Assembly: GCF_014836945.1 (NCBI RefSeq)
Contig: NZ_JACSPX010000001.1
Span: 1,925,040 to 1,989,039 of the forward strand
From: Microbacterium commune
Lineage (GTDB): Bacteria; Actinomycetota; Actinomycetes; Actinomycetales; Microbacteriaceae
Reading direction: 5' to 3'
Length of the DNA: 64,000 nt
Part shown: piece after piece, positions 58,901 through 64,000 of the stretch
How the letters are laid out: each line of letters opens with the position of its first letter
Numbering within the stretch: position 1 is the first letter of the stretch
Program-made: the position numbers and the translations under genes
Notes under the pieces: generated by a model
What the model was told of the DNA's origin: nothing
What the model saw: the letters and a program-made list of their open reading frames with translations, nothing else
Databases searched by the model: none

Positions 58901-59632
58901 AGGCACGCGGAGCGGGTGCGGGCGGCCGTGGCATCCGCCTTCGCCGGACGATCCGACGTCGCCGACTTCGTCAGCCGCGACACCGCCGAGCCGTTCGCCG
59001 TCCTCACGCTCGAGGAGTCCGTCGCCGAGAGCCGCGACCGCGTGATCTTCTCGCTGGGCTTCGGCCTCACCAAGCACGGCCGGGTGCTCAGTGACTTCGG
59101 CGACCTCTCCCAGCAGGACGGCGAGCGACTGCTCACCGTCGGGATGACCAGGGCGCGCCGCTCGATGGTCATCGTGTCGTGCATCCGCCCGTCTGCGTTC
59201 GACGAGGGGCGGCTGGAGCACGGCGCGTCGACCCTGATGTCGATCCTCGGCGGACTCGCCGCCCGCGGCCGCGACGCGCGTCTCGAGGATCTCGCCGACC
59301 CGCTGACCCTCGCTCTGGCCCGCGAGCTGCGCCGTCTCGGCGCCTCGGTCGACGTCGACTACCGCGGCCTGCTGCCGCTGGTCGCGCAGCACGACGGACG
59401 CGCGGTCGTCATCGAGTCCGATGCCGAGATGCGCGGCGAGTCGCTGCGCGAGAGCGTGCGCCTGCGCCCGCAGGTGCTGCGCCGGCTGGGCTGGCACTAT
59501 GTGCGCGTGCACGCCTTCGACCTGTACAGCGATCCCGCCACCGTCGCCCGGCGCATAGCGACCGTGCTGGGGATCGATGAGGACGCGGTGCGCGCCGAGA
59601 ACGACACCCAGCCCTTCGATCTCGATGGATGA
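55925..59632 (+). CDS. Large SF1 helicase/nuclease-like protein with degenerate motifs
   Basis: A 1235-residue protein with the layout of actinobacterial SF1 helicases that carry a C-terminal restriction-nuclease-like domain. The N-terminal domain spans about 1-280. The first P-loop region near residue 305 reads TLPGTGGTQT, so glycine replaces the catalytic lysine of GxGKT. A Walker-B-like LLVDAAAVN lacks the acidic DE pair. Later motifs (LTRSYRAG, LLTVGMTRARRSMVIV) are recognisable. The C-terminal nuclease-like part (about 1130-1215) keeps VVIESDAE and LRPQVLRRLGWHYVRVHAFDLYSDP but appears to have lost the preceding aspartate. TAGGCT ends six bases before the GTG start. Enzyme activity is doubtful. 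Confidence 0.78.
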   Translation: MWRREAKDAERATQPVAVTLGDLSDSSTGVGIAHAAEERRTTLRAQAADLGGASPLISFVDAPESVVDISRAHPGSLPQFITGRSTLLSNLFRDEVGLRTARMAAERITARNTELRTVRGIDAVRLAVGIARWRIGGAQFAAPVLLRPLAIRRHHADFELKLHGRFEVNPELVRVAREHFGLELDPVGLASLAYDGGIFKPQPVIDQLRALTRSIDTFAVNPRLVVSTFADVADAMVRDMVDLDYPVLNALAGHVGDREQVTAPRPLPAAAGPDDRAPASESLLLDADSEQEEVLARIAAGHSLVVSTLPGTGGTQTVINALGALVRSGRRALVVSARRSTLDGVRHRLAGVGLDALAVSPNRARRDLITAIARCEKATQPKAAELDEALVRLRTVLRDYRGALGEPVGRTGASVLDATRELARLAALPVPPSTGARLSMDTLEKLAGDRSDAAQALTRAAKLGEFRFGPDDSPWYGVSFDSTEAAQHAHELAGRLHGSAVPSLLERGYELIAQTSMRPFGTIDELGEYVRLLQGIRDSLDRFSPTVFERPLGELIQAHGSRRDAPGMSSANRRRLKKLAREYVRPGAHVSEMHEALLRIQQQRTQWQRYVEAGVAPQVPLGLSDVHVAWQRVSAELADLDRALGRREPLSSLPVARLVRTLSGLAARSAVFDNLVERTQIRDALAGLGLRPLLSDLSVRHVPEERVSAELEFAWWQSLLERALQDDRSLLGANTAVVDRLERDFRLVDEAHTAMAGPLLAWNLASQWRIAIVDEPDQAAHLRQALKSGEATTAEIVSAAPDLTRVLAPVWIASPYEVPLIPESVEFDAVLLVDAAAVNLAETAPAIRRARQIVAFGDPVTQRPTPFTVATVPDPEWEAEVDFDDVSVFERLAELFPVMTLTRSYRAGGEDLAELINDAFYGGEIVSLPWAGSYLGRGSLTVDYVEGGVGAPDPDSGAVESPDAEVARVVTLAVEHAIHRPAESLMVITASRRHAERVRAAVASAFAGRSDVADFVSRDTAEPFAVLTLEESVAESRDRVIFSLGFGLTKHGRVLSDFGDLSQQDGERLLTVGMTRARRSMVIVSCIRPSAFDEGRLEHGASTLMSILGGLAARGRDARLEDLADPLTLALARELRRLGASVDVDYRGLLPLVAQHDGRAVVIESDAEMRGESLRESVRLRPQVLRRLGWHYVRVHAFDLYSDPATVARRIATVLGIDEDAVRAENDTQPFDLDG

Positions 59633-59801
59633 CGAACGGCAGCGGATCGTGCGCGTCGCGGGCGCGCGCCGCGCGAAGCTGACCCGCGTGGAAGGCACGA
59701 CCTCCGAGCCGCACGTGAAGAGCGCACCCTCGGCCCCGACCGATAGCGAGCGCGGACCGAACGACGAGCGGATGCTGCGCGAGGTCCCGCCGCACTACTG
59801 A
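59625..59801 (+). CDS. 58-residue polar protein overlapping the helicase-like gene
   Basis: A small frame starting at ATG 59625, inside the last eight bases of the helicase-like gene, and ending before the terminator. The peptide is highly charged, begins MDDERQRIVRVAG and ends with REVPPHY. The eight-base overlap implies translational coupling and joint function. No family is recognised. Confidence 0.6.
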   Translation: MDDERQRIVRVAGARRAKLTRVEGTTSEPHVKSAPSAPTDSERGPNDERMLREVPPHY

Positions 59802-59816
59802 GATCCGTCGACCGCC

Positions 59817-59880
59817 GATCGGACGCCCGACTCGAACCAGTGGATCGGACGCCCGACCCGAACGAGCGGGGCGTCCGATC
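59817..59880. terminator. Terminator with duplicated left arm
   Basis: Two direct copies of GATCGGACGCCCGAC/TCGAAC (59817-59837 and 59843-59863, one mismatch) are followed by GGGCGTCCGATC (59869-59880), complementary to both. Either copy can pair, giving a short or a long hairpin. It ends the 58-residue gene and the convergent mscL. Confidence 0.65.
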
Positions 59881-59892
59881 GACGGGACGCGA

Positions 59893-60303
59893 TCAGCGGA
59901 TGCCGGCGTCGCGACGCAGCAGGTCGCGGATCTCGATGAGCAGCTCCTGCTCGGTGGGCAGGGTCTCCTCCTCGACGGCCGGGTTCTTGGCGGCCTTGCG
60001 CTCCTTGTAGGTGTTCATCGGCACGACGAACACGAAGTACACGACCAGCGCCACGGCGAGGAAGCTGATCACGGCCGAGATCAGCTCGCCGATCGGGAAG
60101 GTCACCGGGTCGCCGTAGATGTTGTCGACGGTGAAGCCGAACTTGCCGGCATCGTCGGCTTTGAAGACCATCGCGACCAGCGGGGTGATGATGCTGGACA
60201 CGACCGCGCTGACGATGGCGGTGAACGCCGTGCCGATCACGACAGCGACGGCGAGGTCGATGACGTTGCCCTTGGTGATGAACTCCTTGAATCCCTGGAT
60301 CAT
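59893..60303 (-). CDS. mscL: Large-conductance mechanosensitive channel MscL
   Basis: A 136-residue channel that opens under hypo-osmotic shock. MIQGFKEFITKGNVIDLAVAVVIG is the amphipathic N-terminus and first membrane helix, with the second helix at about 72-95 (ISFLAVALVVYFVFVVP). A cytoplasmic helical bundle follows (LPTEQELLIEIRDLL). The ATG at 60303 is chosen by similarity and by the AGAGG upstream. It is the last gene of a minus-strand group with the FmdB and cyclo-ligase genes. Confidence 0.96.
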   Translation of the reverse strand: MIQGFKEFITKGNVIDLAVAVVIGTAFTAIVSAVVSSIITPLVAMVFKADDAGKFGFTVDNIYGDPVTFPIGELISAVISFLAVALVVYFVFVVPMNTYKERKAAKNPAVEEETLPTEQELLIEIRDLLRRDAGIR

Positions 60304-60327
60304 CCGCTTACCTCTCACAGTGGGACC

Positions 60328-60600
60328 TCAGCTCGAGGCCGGGGTCGCCGCGGGCGCCGGGGTGGCGGCCGTCGACGTCTCCGCCTTCGATGATGCCGAA
60401 CCCGAAGCCGGGGCGCCAGCGGCTCCTCGAGAGTCCGTGCGGTAGAAGCCGGAGCCGTTGAAGGTCACACCGACCGATCCGTACTGCTTGCGCAGCGCTC
60501 CGCCGCACTCCGGGCAGAGGGTGAGCGAATCCTCCGTGAAGGACTGCACGGCGTCGAAGCGGTGGTCGCACGCGGTGCAGGCGTAGGCGTAGGTGGGCAT
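60328..60600 (-). CDS. FmdB-family zinc-ribbon protein
   Basis: A 90-residue protein. The N-terminal zinc ribbon has CTAC and CPEC pairs (MPTYAYACTACDHRFD, LCPECGGALRK) and the GVTFNGSGFYRTD motif of the FmdB/CxxC_CxxC_SSSS family. An Ala/Ser/Pro-rich tail follows. Mycobacterial Rv0991c, its relative, is a redox-regulated chaperone (Ruc). AGGAG precedes the ATG. It lies between mscL and the cyclo-ligase gene, matching the Rv0991c-Rv0992c order. Confidence 0.9.
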   Translation of the reverse strand: MPTYAYACTACDHRFDAVQSFTEDSLTLCPECGGALRKQYGSVGVTFNGSGFYRTDSRGAAGAPASGSASSKAETSTAATPAPAATPASS

Positions 60601-60612
60601 GGAATGCTCCTG

Positions 60613-61209
60613 TCAGTTCCGCGCGGGCGACAGGGTGATGGTCTGCGTCGGGGTGACGATGCCATCGACCGGCTGGTCGTGCACTTCGCGCGGCAGCGAA
60701 TCGAGTACCTCGGAATCATAGATCACCGCGTACACGGGCGGGCGGCGCTCCATCGAGCCGAGGGTCTTGTCGAAGTACCCGCGACCCCAGCCGAGTCGCG
60801 TGCCGTCGCGGTCGACGGCGGCGGCCGGGATGAGCATCAGATCGACGTCGTTCACGGCGATGGGGCCGAGCACCTCGCCGGTCGGCTCGGTCAGCCCGAA
60901 CAGTCCCTCGCCGACCGGGGCGGAGTCGTCGGCGACCGCCCAGTCCAGAAGCCCGTCGGCGCGGCTGATCGGAAGCAGCACCCGGATGCCGCGTCGCACG
61001 GCGGCCTGCACGAACGGCATGGTGCCCGGCTCGGTCGTGGTGGAGAGGAAGCACGACACCGACCGCGCTCCGTGCGCGTCGAGCAGGGCGTCGAGCTGGG
61101 CGGCGAGTCCCGCGGCCGCCTCGTCGCGCTGCGACTGGGACAGGATCTGACGGCGTTCGCGCAGTTCGGCGCGCAGCGCGCGCTTCTGCTGTTCTGCTTC
61201 GCTCCGCAT
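60613..61209 (-). CDS. 5-formyltetrahydrofolate cyclo-ligase
   Basis: A 198-residue enzyme that converts 5-formyl-THF to 5,10-methenyl-THF with ATP. The nucleotide-binding motif GTRLGWGRGYFDKTLG near residue 145 and the N-terminal RAELRERRQ are typical. TATGAT at 61216-61221 ends six bases before the ATG, predicting a leaderless transcript. It is divergent from galU and heads a group with the FmdB gene, as in mycobacteria (Rv0992c). Confidence 0.92.
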   Translation of the reverse strand: MRSEAEQQKRALRAELRERRQILSQSQRDEAAAGLAAQLDALLDAHGARSVSCFLSTTTEPGTMPFVQAAVRRGIRVLLPISRADGLLDWAVADDSAPVGEGLFGLTEPTGEVLGPIAVNDVDLMLIPAAAVDRDGTRLGWGRGYFDKTLGSMERRPPVYAVIYDSEVLDSLPREVHDQPVDGIVTPTQTITLSPARN

Positions 61210-61281
61210 GCCCCGATCATACGGGGGCGGGTCCGCCATCCCGCCGGTCGGGGAAGGGAGCCGGCCACTAAGCTGAGCGGC

Positions 61282-62163
61282 ATGCGCACCATGAAGGCGG
61301 TGATCCCCGCTGCGGGCCTGGGAACCAGGTTCCTGCCGGCGACGAAGGCGATGCCGAAGGAGATGCTCCCTGTCGTCGACAAGCCGGCCATCCAGTACGT
61401 GGTGGAGGAGGCCGTCGCCGCCGGGATCCAGGACATCCTGGTCATCATCGGTCGCAACAAGAACGCGATCTCGGATCACTTCGACTCGGTGCCCGAGTTG
61501 GAGGTGCGCCTGCAGGAGAAGGGCGACCACGGGCGCCTCGAGCGGGTGATGAAGTCCAGCGATCTCGCGGACATCCACTTCGTGCGGCAGGGGGAGCCGA
61601 AGGGGCTCGGTCACGCGGTGCTTCGTGCGCGCACGCATGTCGGCGACAGCTCCTTCGCCGTGCTGCTCGGAGACGACCTCATCGATGAGCGGGACCCGCT
61701 GCTGACCGAGATGATCGCGACGCACGAGCGCACCGGCGCTGCCGTCATCGCGCTGATGGAGGTCGACCCCGGTCAGATCCATCTCTACGGCGCTGCCGCC
61801 GCGGTCCCGACCGAGACCGAGGGTGTCGTGCGGGTGGACGGCCTGGTCGAGAAGCCGTCGCCGCAGGACGCTCCCTCGAACCTCGCGGTGATCGGTCGCT
61901 ACGTGCTGCCGCCCGCCGTCTTCGACATCCTCGAGCGCACCGAACCAGGCAAGGGCGGCGAGATCCAGCTGACCGATGCCCTGCAGGATCTCGCCGCCGA
62001 CCCGGCGGGCCCCGGCGTGGTGGGCGTGGTCTTCGGCGGACGGCGCTACGACACGGGCGACCGTGCCGACTACATCAAGGCGATCGTGCAGCTCGCCACC
62101 GACCGCGACGATCTCGGCGAGGAGCTGCGCCCGTGGCTCAAGCGGTTCGCAGCCGATCTCTGA
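61282..62163 (+). CDS. galU: UTP-glucose-1-phosphate uridylyltransferase GalU
   Basis: A 293-residue nucleotidyltransferase that makes UDP-glucose for cell-wall and storage glycans. The catalytic loop is AGLGTRFLPATKAMPKEMLPVVDKP near the N-terminus, and VEKPSPQDAPSNLAVIGRYVLPPAVFDIL contains the conserved lysine. TAAGCT at 61269-61274 ends seven bases before the ATG. A second in-frame ATG nine bases later is possible. The next gene follows by 13 bases. Confidence 0.95.
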   Translation: MRTMKAVIPAAGLGTRFLPATKAMPKEMLPVVDKPAIQYVVEEAVAAGIQDILVIIGRNKNAISDHFDSVPELEVRLQEKGDHGRLERVMKSSDLADIHFVRQGEPKGLGHAVLRARTHVGDSSFAVLLGDDLIDERDPLLTEMIATHERTGAAVIALMEVDPGQIHLYGAAAAVPTETEGVVRVDGLVEKPSPQDAPSNLAVIGRYVLPPAVFDILERTEPGKGGEIQLTDALQDLAADPAGPGVVGVVFGGRRYDTGDRADYIKAIVQLATDRDDLGEELRPWLKRFAADL

Positions 62164-62176
62164 TCGGGAGGAGACG

Positions 62177-62809
62177 ATGTCGAACGACATCCTGCCCGTG
62201 ATGCGGTACGGGTCTGTGAGCCTGCGACTGGTGAGACCGCGCGACGCGAGGGTGCTTCAGCGCGAGCTGCTCGAGAACCGCTCCTGGCTCCAGCCCTGGG
62301 AGGCGACCATCCCCGGCGGCAGCGGGGGCTTCGACATGAGGGCGGCGATCCGTCGGCTCCTGCAGCAGCATCGTGACGGCGCCGGGTATCCGTTCGTGAT
62401 GGAGTACGAGGGAGAGGTCGCGGGGCAGCTCAACATCTGGGGTGTCGCGCGGGGGTCGCTCGCCTCGGCGACCATCGGGTACTGGGTCAGCGAGCGCTTC
62501 GCGGGCCGAGGCGTCACCCCGACCGCGGTGGCGATGGCGACCGACGCCGCGTTCGACCAGCTCGGTCTGCACCGAGTGGAGATCTGCATCCGTCCCGAGA
62601 ACCGCGCGAGCCTGAGAGTCGTGCAGAAGCTCGGATTCCGCTACGAAGGGCTGCGGCGGCGCTACATCCACATCGACGGCGACTGGCGCGATCACCACGC
62701 GTTCGCTCTCACGCAGGAGGACGTGCCCCGCGGGGTGCTCTCCCGCTGGGTGAACGGGGAGGTTCCGCCTGCTGCTGAGCTGCCTTCGCCCGACGAGGGA
62801 CAGAGCTGA
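62177..62809 (+). CDS. GNAT acetyltransferase (RimJ-like)
   Basis: A 210-residue GNAT-family acetyltransferase of the RimJ/RimL type. The acetyl-CoA loop appears as GYWVSERFAGRGVTPTAVAMA (about 105-125) and the C-terminal motif as RPENRASLRVVQKLGFRYEGLRRRY. The substrate is probably a protein N-terminus or ribosomal protein, but this is inferred. GGGAGGAG lies close before the ATG. It forms an operon with galU; in mycobacteria a moeA/glp gene lies between them and is missing here. Confidence 0.9.
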   Translation: MSNDILPVMRYGSVSLRLVRPRDARVLQRELLENRSWLQPWEATIPGGSGGFDMRAAIRRLLQQHRDGAGYPFVMEYEGEVAGQLNIWGVARGSLASATIGYWVSERFAGRGVTPTAVAMATDAAFDQLGLHRVEICIRPENRASLRVVQKLGFRYEGLRRRYIHIDGDWRDHHAFALTQEDVPRGVLSRWVNGEVPPAAELPSPDEGQS

Positions 62810-62872
62810 CGGGCGCGACACACGCGCAGGAATGATCGCGTCTGAGCTCAGCCGCGCGCTACCGTGGTCAAC

Positions 62873-63736
62873 ATGGATGGGCCGGTGCTGAGTGGGGGCG
62901 TGATCGTCCTCGTCGCCGTGCTGCTCTGGGTGCTCTACTTCGTGCCCAGCTGGCGCGGGCGACACCAGTACTACGCGGCCGAGCGCAACGCCGTCCGGCT
63001 CAATCAGGCGCTGCGGGTCCTCGCCGAGACGAGTGAGACCCCCGACGAGGTGCGCCTCGAGCTGACCGCGCGCACGGCTCTCGCCCAGCAGCGGCTCGCG
63101 AAGCGGCTGCAGGCGGAGAAGGAGAACGCCCAGCTCGAGCGTCTTCGCGAGGAGCTCGCCGCCACACGTCGCGATCCGATCGTGCGGCAGGCGCGGGCCC
63201 GACGCCGCACGCGCCTCGCGGCGACAGCATCCGTCTTCACTGCACTCGTGATGCTCAGTGCCGGCATCTGGCAGATCGTCGCCACCGGCAGCTGGATGCT
63301 GGCCGCCGGGGGAGTCGTCCTCGCTGCGCTCGGAACGACGGTGCTGGTGCGCATGGCTCAGGTCGCGAGCCGGAGCGCGGCTCGCCTGGCGCGCCCCGTG
63401 ACGGCGCCGGTCGCCGAGCGCGTGTCGCCGCCGCTGCACGACCAGGGCCCCGCCGTGTGGACGCCGCGTCCGCTTCCGCAGCCGCTCGTGAACGTCGCCG
63501 GCTCGCGTGCTCAGACCGCGCAGGCCGAGATCGACGCTCGAGCGGAGCGCGAGCGGGCAGCCCGTCGCGCCGAGCTCCGCCGTCGTGCCGAGGAGCTCGC
63601 TCCGCCGGCGCCCACCTCGCTGCCCGTCGCGCCCGCCGCCGCTGAGGCGTCTCCGTACGCGGGGATGGGTGTCGTGGACGATGCCGAGATCGAAGCCCAC
63701 GTGCGTCAGCTGCTTGCGCGTCGAGCAGTCGGCTGA
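62873..63736 (+). CDS. Membrane protein, candidate divisome-associated GLPR-like
   Basis: A 287-residue protein with one N-terminal membrane segment (about 8-27), a basic coiled-coil region (35-105), a second pair of membrane segments (about 120-165) and a long Ala/Arg/Pro-rich cytoplasmic tail ending in a conserved-looking VVDDAEIEAHVRQLLARR. Its place after galU and rimJ matches Rv0996, whose corynebacterial relative is the membrane receptor of the gephyrin-like divisome protein Glp. That assignment rests on position and shape only. TACCGT ends seven bases before the ATG. Confidence 0.65.
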   Translation: MDGPVLSGGVIVLVAVLLWVLYFVPSWRGRHQYYAAERNAVRLNQALRVLAETSETPDEVRLELTARTALAQQRLAKRLQAEKENAQLERLREELAATRRDPIVRQARARRRTRLAATASVFTALVMLSAGIWQIVATGSWMLAAGGVVLAALGTTVLVRMAQVASRSAARLARPVTAPVAERVSPPLHDQGPAVWTPRPLPQPLVNVAGSRAQTAQAEIDARAERERAARRAELRRRAEELAPPAPTSLPVAPAAAEASPYAGMGVVDDAEIEAHVRQLLARRAVG

Positions 63737-63763
63737 GTGCGTGATAACCTGAACTCTGTTCAC

Positions 63764-63836
63764 GGGCCTATGGCGCAGTTGGTAGCGCGCCTCGTTCGCA
63801 TCGAGGAGGTCAGGGGTTCGAATCCCCTTAGGTCCA
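63764..63836 (+). tRNA. tRNA-Ala(CGC)
   Basis: A complete cloverleaf. The acceptor GGGCCTA pairs with TAGGTCC (one G-T), the anticodon loop TTCGCAT gives CGC, and the T arm is AGGGG-TTCGAAT-CCCCT. The 3' CCA is not encoded. A TAACCT -10 candidate lies at 63745-63750. Confidence 0.95.
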
Positions 63837-63844
63837 CATCGTGA

Positions 63845-63878
63845 CAAGAACCCCCGCGCTGAGGCGCGGGGGTTCTTG
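63845..63878 (+). terminator. Terminator after tRNA-Ala
   Basis: A 15-base perfect inverted repeat (CAAGAACCCCCGCGC and complement) with the loop TGAG. Confidence 0.8.
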
Positions 63879-63879
63879 C

Positions 63880-64000
63880 GTTTCCGGGGCCGGCCCCGCG
63901 CCGGCTGCCGCCGCGCCGGCTGCCGTCGTGTTCGGGGTCCGGAGAGGGTTTTGTGCTGGTGGTGGGTGTTTTTGGTGGGGGTGGGTGGGGGTGCGACACG
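63880..64000. other. Low-complexity right end without a recognised gene
   Basis: The stretch begins with two near-copies of CGCGCCGGCTGCCG and then turns into a G/T-only-like run (about 63935-63992) with almost no C or A on this strand. No open frame with support is visible. It may be an intergenic repeat or the edge of a low-complexity gene continuing outside the window. Confidence 0.4.

Noticed and set aside
57341..59698. 785-codon frame antisense to the large helicase-like gene
   Set aside because: Composition is that of a shadow frame (Arg/Gly/His rich) and no family is recognisable.

Overview
This window is a high-GC actinobacterial chromosome segment, most likely from a member of the Microbacteriaceae such as Microbacterium. 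The evidence is protein similarity, Lsr2, CarD, an XPB/Ercc3 helicase pair, MutT1, RskA/SigK, SenX3/RegX3, GlnR and gene orders shared with other Actinobacteria. No rRNA, IS element, prophage, integrase or CRISPR array is visible. It reads as ordinary, densely packed core chromosome of about 75 genes with four tRNA genes.

Layout. 1-3.1 kb: truncated OmpR-type response regulator, DJ-1/PfpI protein, YigZ, serine beta-lactamase-like hydrolase. 3.1-5.6 kb: tRNA-Lys, then a fasciclin lipoprotein divergent from sigK-rskA. 5.6-7.3 kb: hypothetical gene and pabC. 7.3-15.4 kb: pstSCAB, mutT1, ppk1 and a GlnR-like regulator, all on the minus strand. 15.5-18.5 kb: small membrane proteins, nitrobindin-like protein, YgfZ, methyltransferase. 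18.6-22.3 kb: gpmA, phoU, senX3-regX3. Phosphate uptake, polyphosphate and their regulators therefore sit within 15 kb, and a PHO-box-like repeat precedes pstS. 22.3-28 kb: LpqE-like lipoprotein, carD, ispDF, cysS, rlmB and an oxidoreductase. 28-36.5 kb: DUF4032 protein, ugpC-type ATPase, DsbA-like protein without CXXC, tRNA-Thr, SRAP, DMT transporter, nitroreductase, msrB, DUF2332, DUF3263, LytR_C. 36.5-38.6 kb: groL with two CIRCE elements, and an orphan WXG100 gene. 38.7-42.9 kb: two-component system, TetR with a 40-bp operator, epoxide-hydrolase-like enzyme, mini zinc ribbon. 42.9-49.7 kb: XPB helicase and partner, cold-shock protein, DUF3027, serC, DtxR-family regulator. 49.7-55.1 kb: M23 peptidase, small ORF, HNH nuclease, tRNA-Arg, lsr2, LuxR regulator, DUF485-actP. 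55.2-59.8 kb: a Cys-less Ogt-like protein divergent from a large helicase/nuclease-like protein whose motifs look inactivated. 59.8-64 kb: mscL, FmdB, 5-formyl-THF cyclo-ligase, galU, GNAT, membrane protein, tRNA-Ala.

The most general signal is at the level of gene expression. About 25 genes have a TANNNT-like -10 hexamer ending exactly 6 (sometimes 7) bases before the start codon, which predicts leaderless transcripts. The most unusual genes are those that keep a fold but lose catalytic residues: the Ogt-like protein, its helicase/nuclease neighbour, and the DsbA-like protein. I see no clear evidence for a wholly new multi-gene system. The divergent Ogt-like/helicase pair is the best candidate for a closer look.
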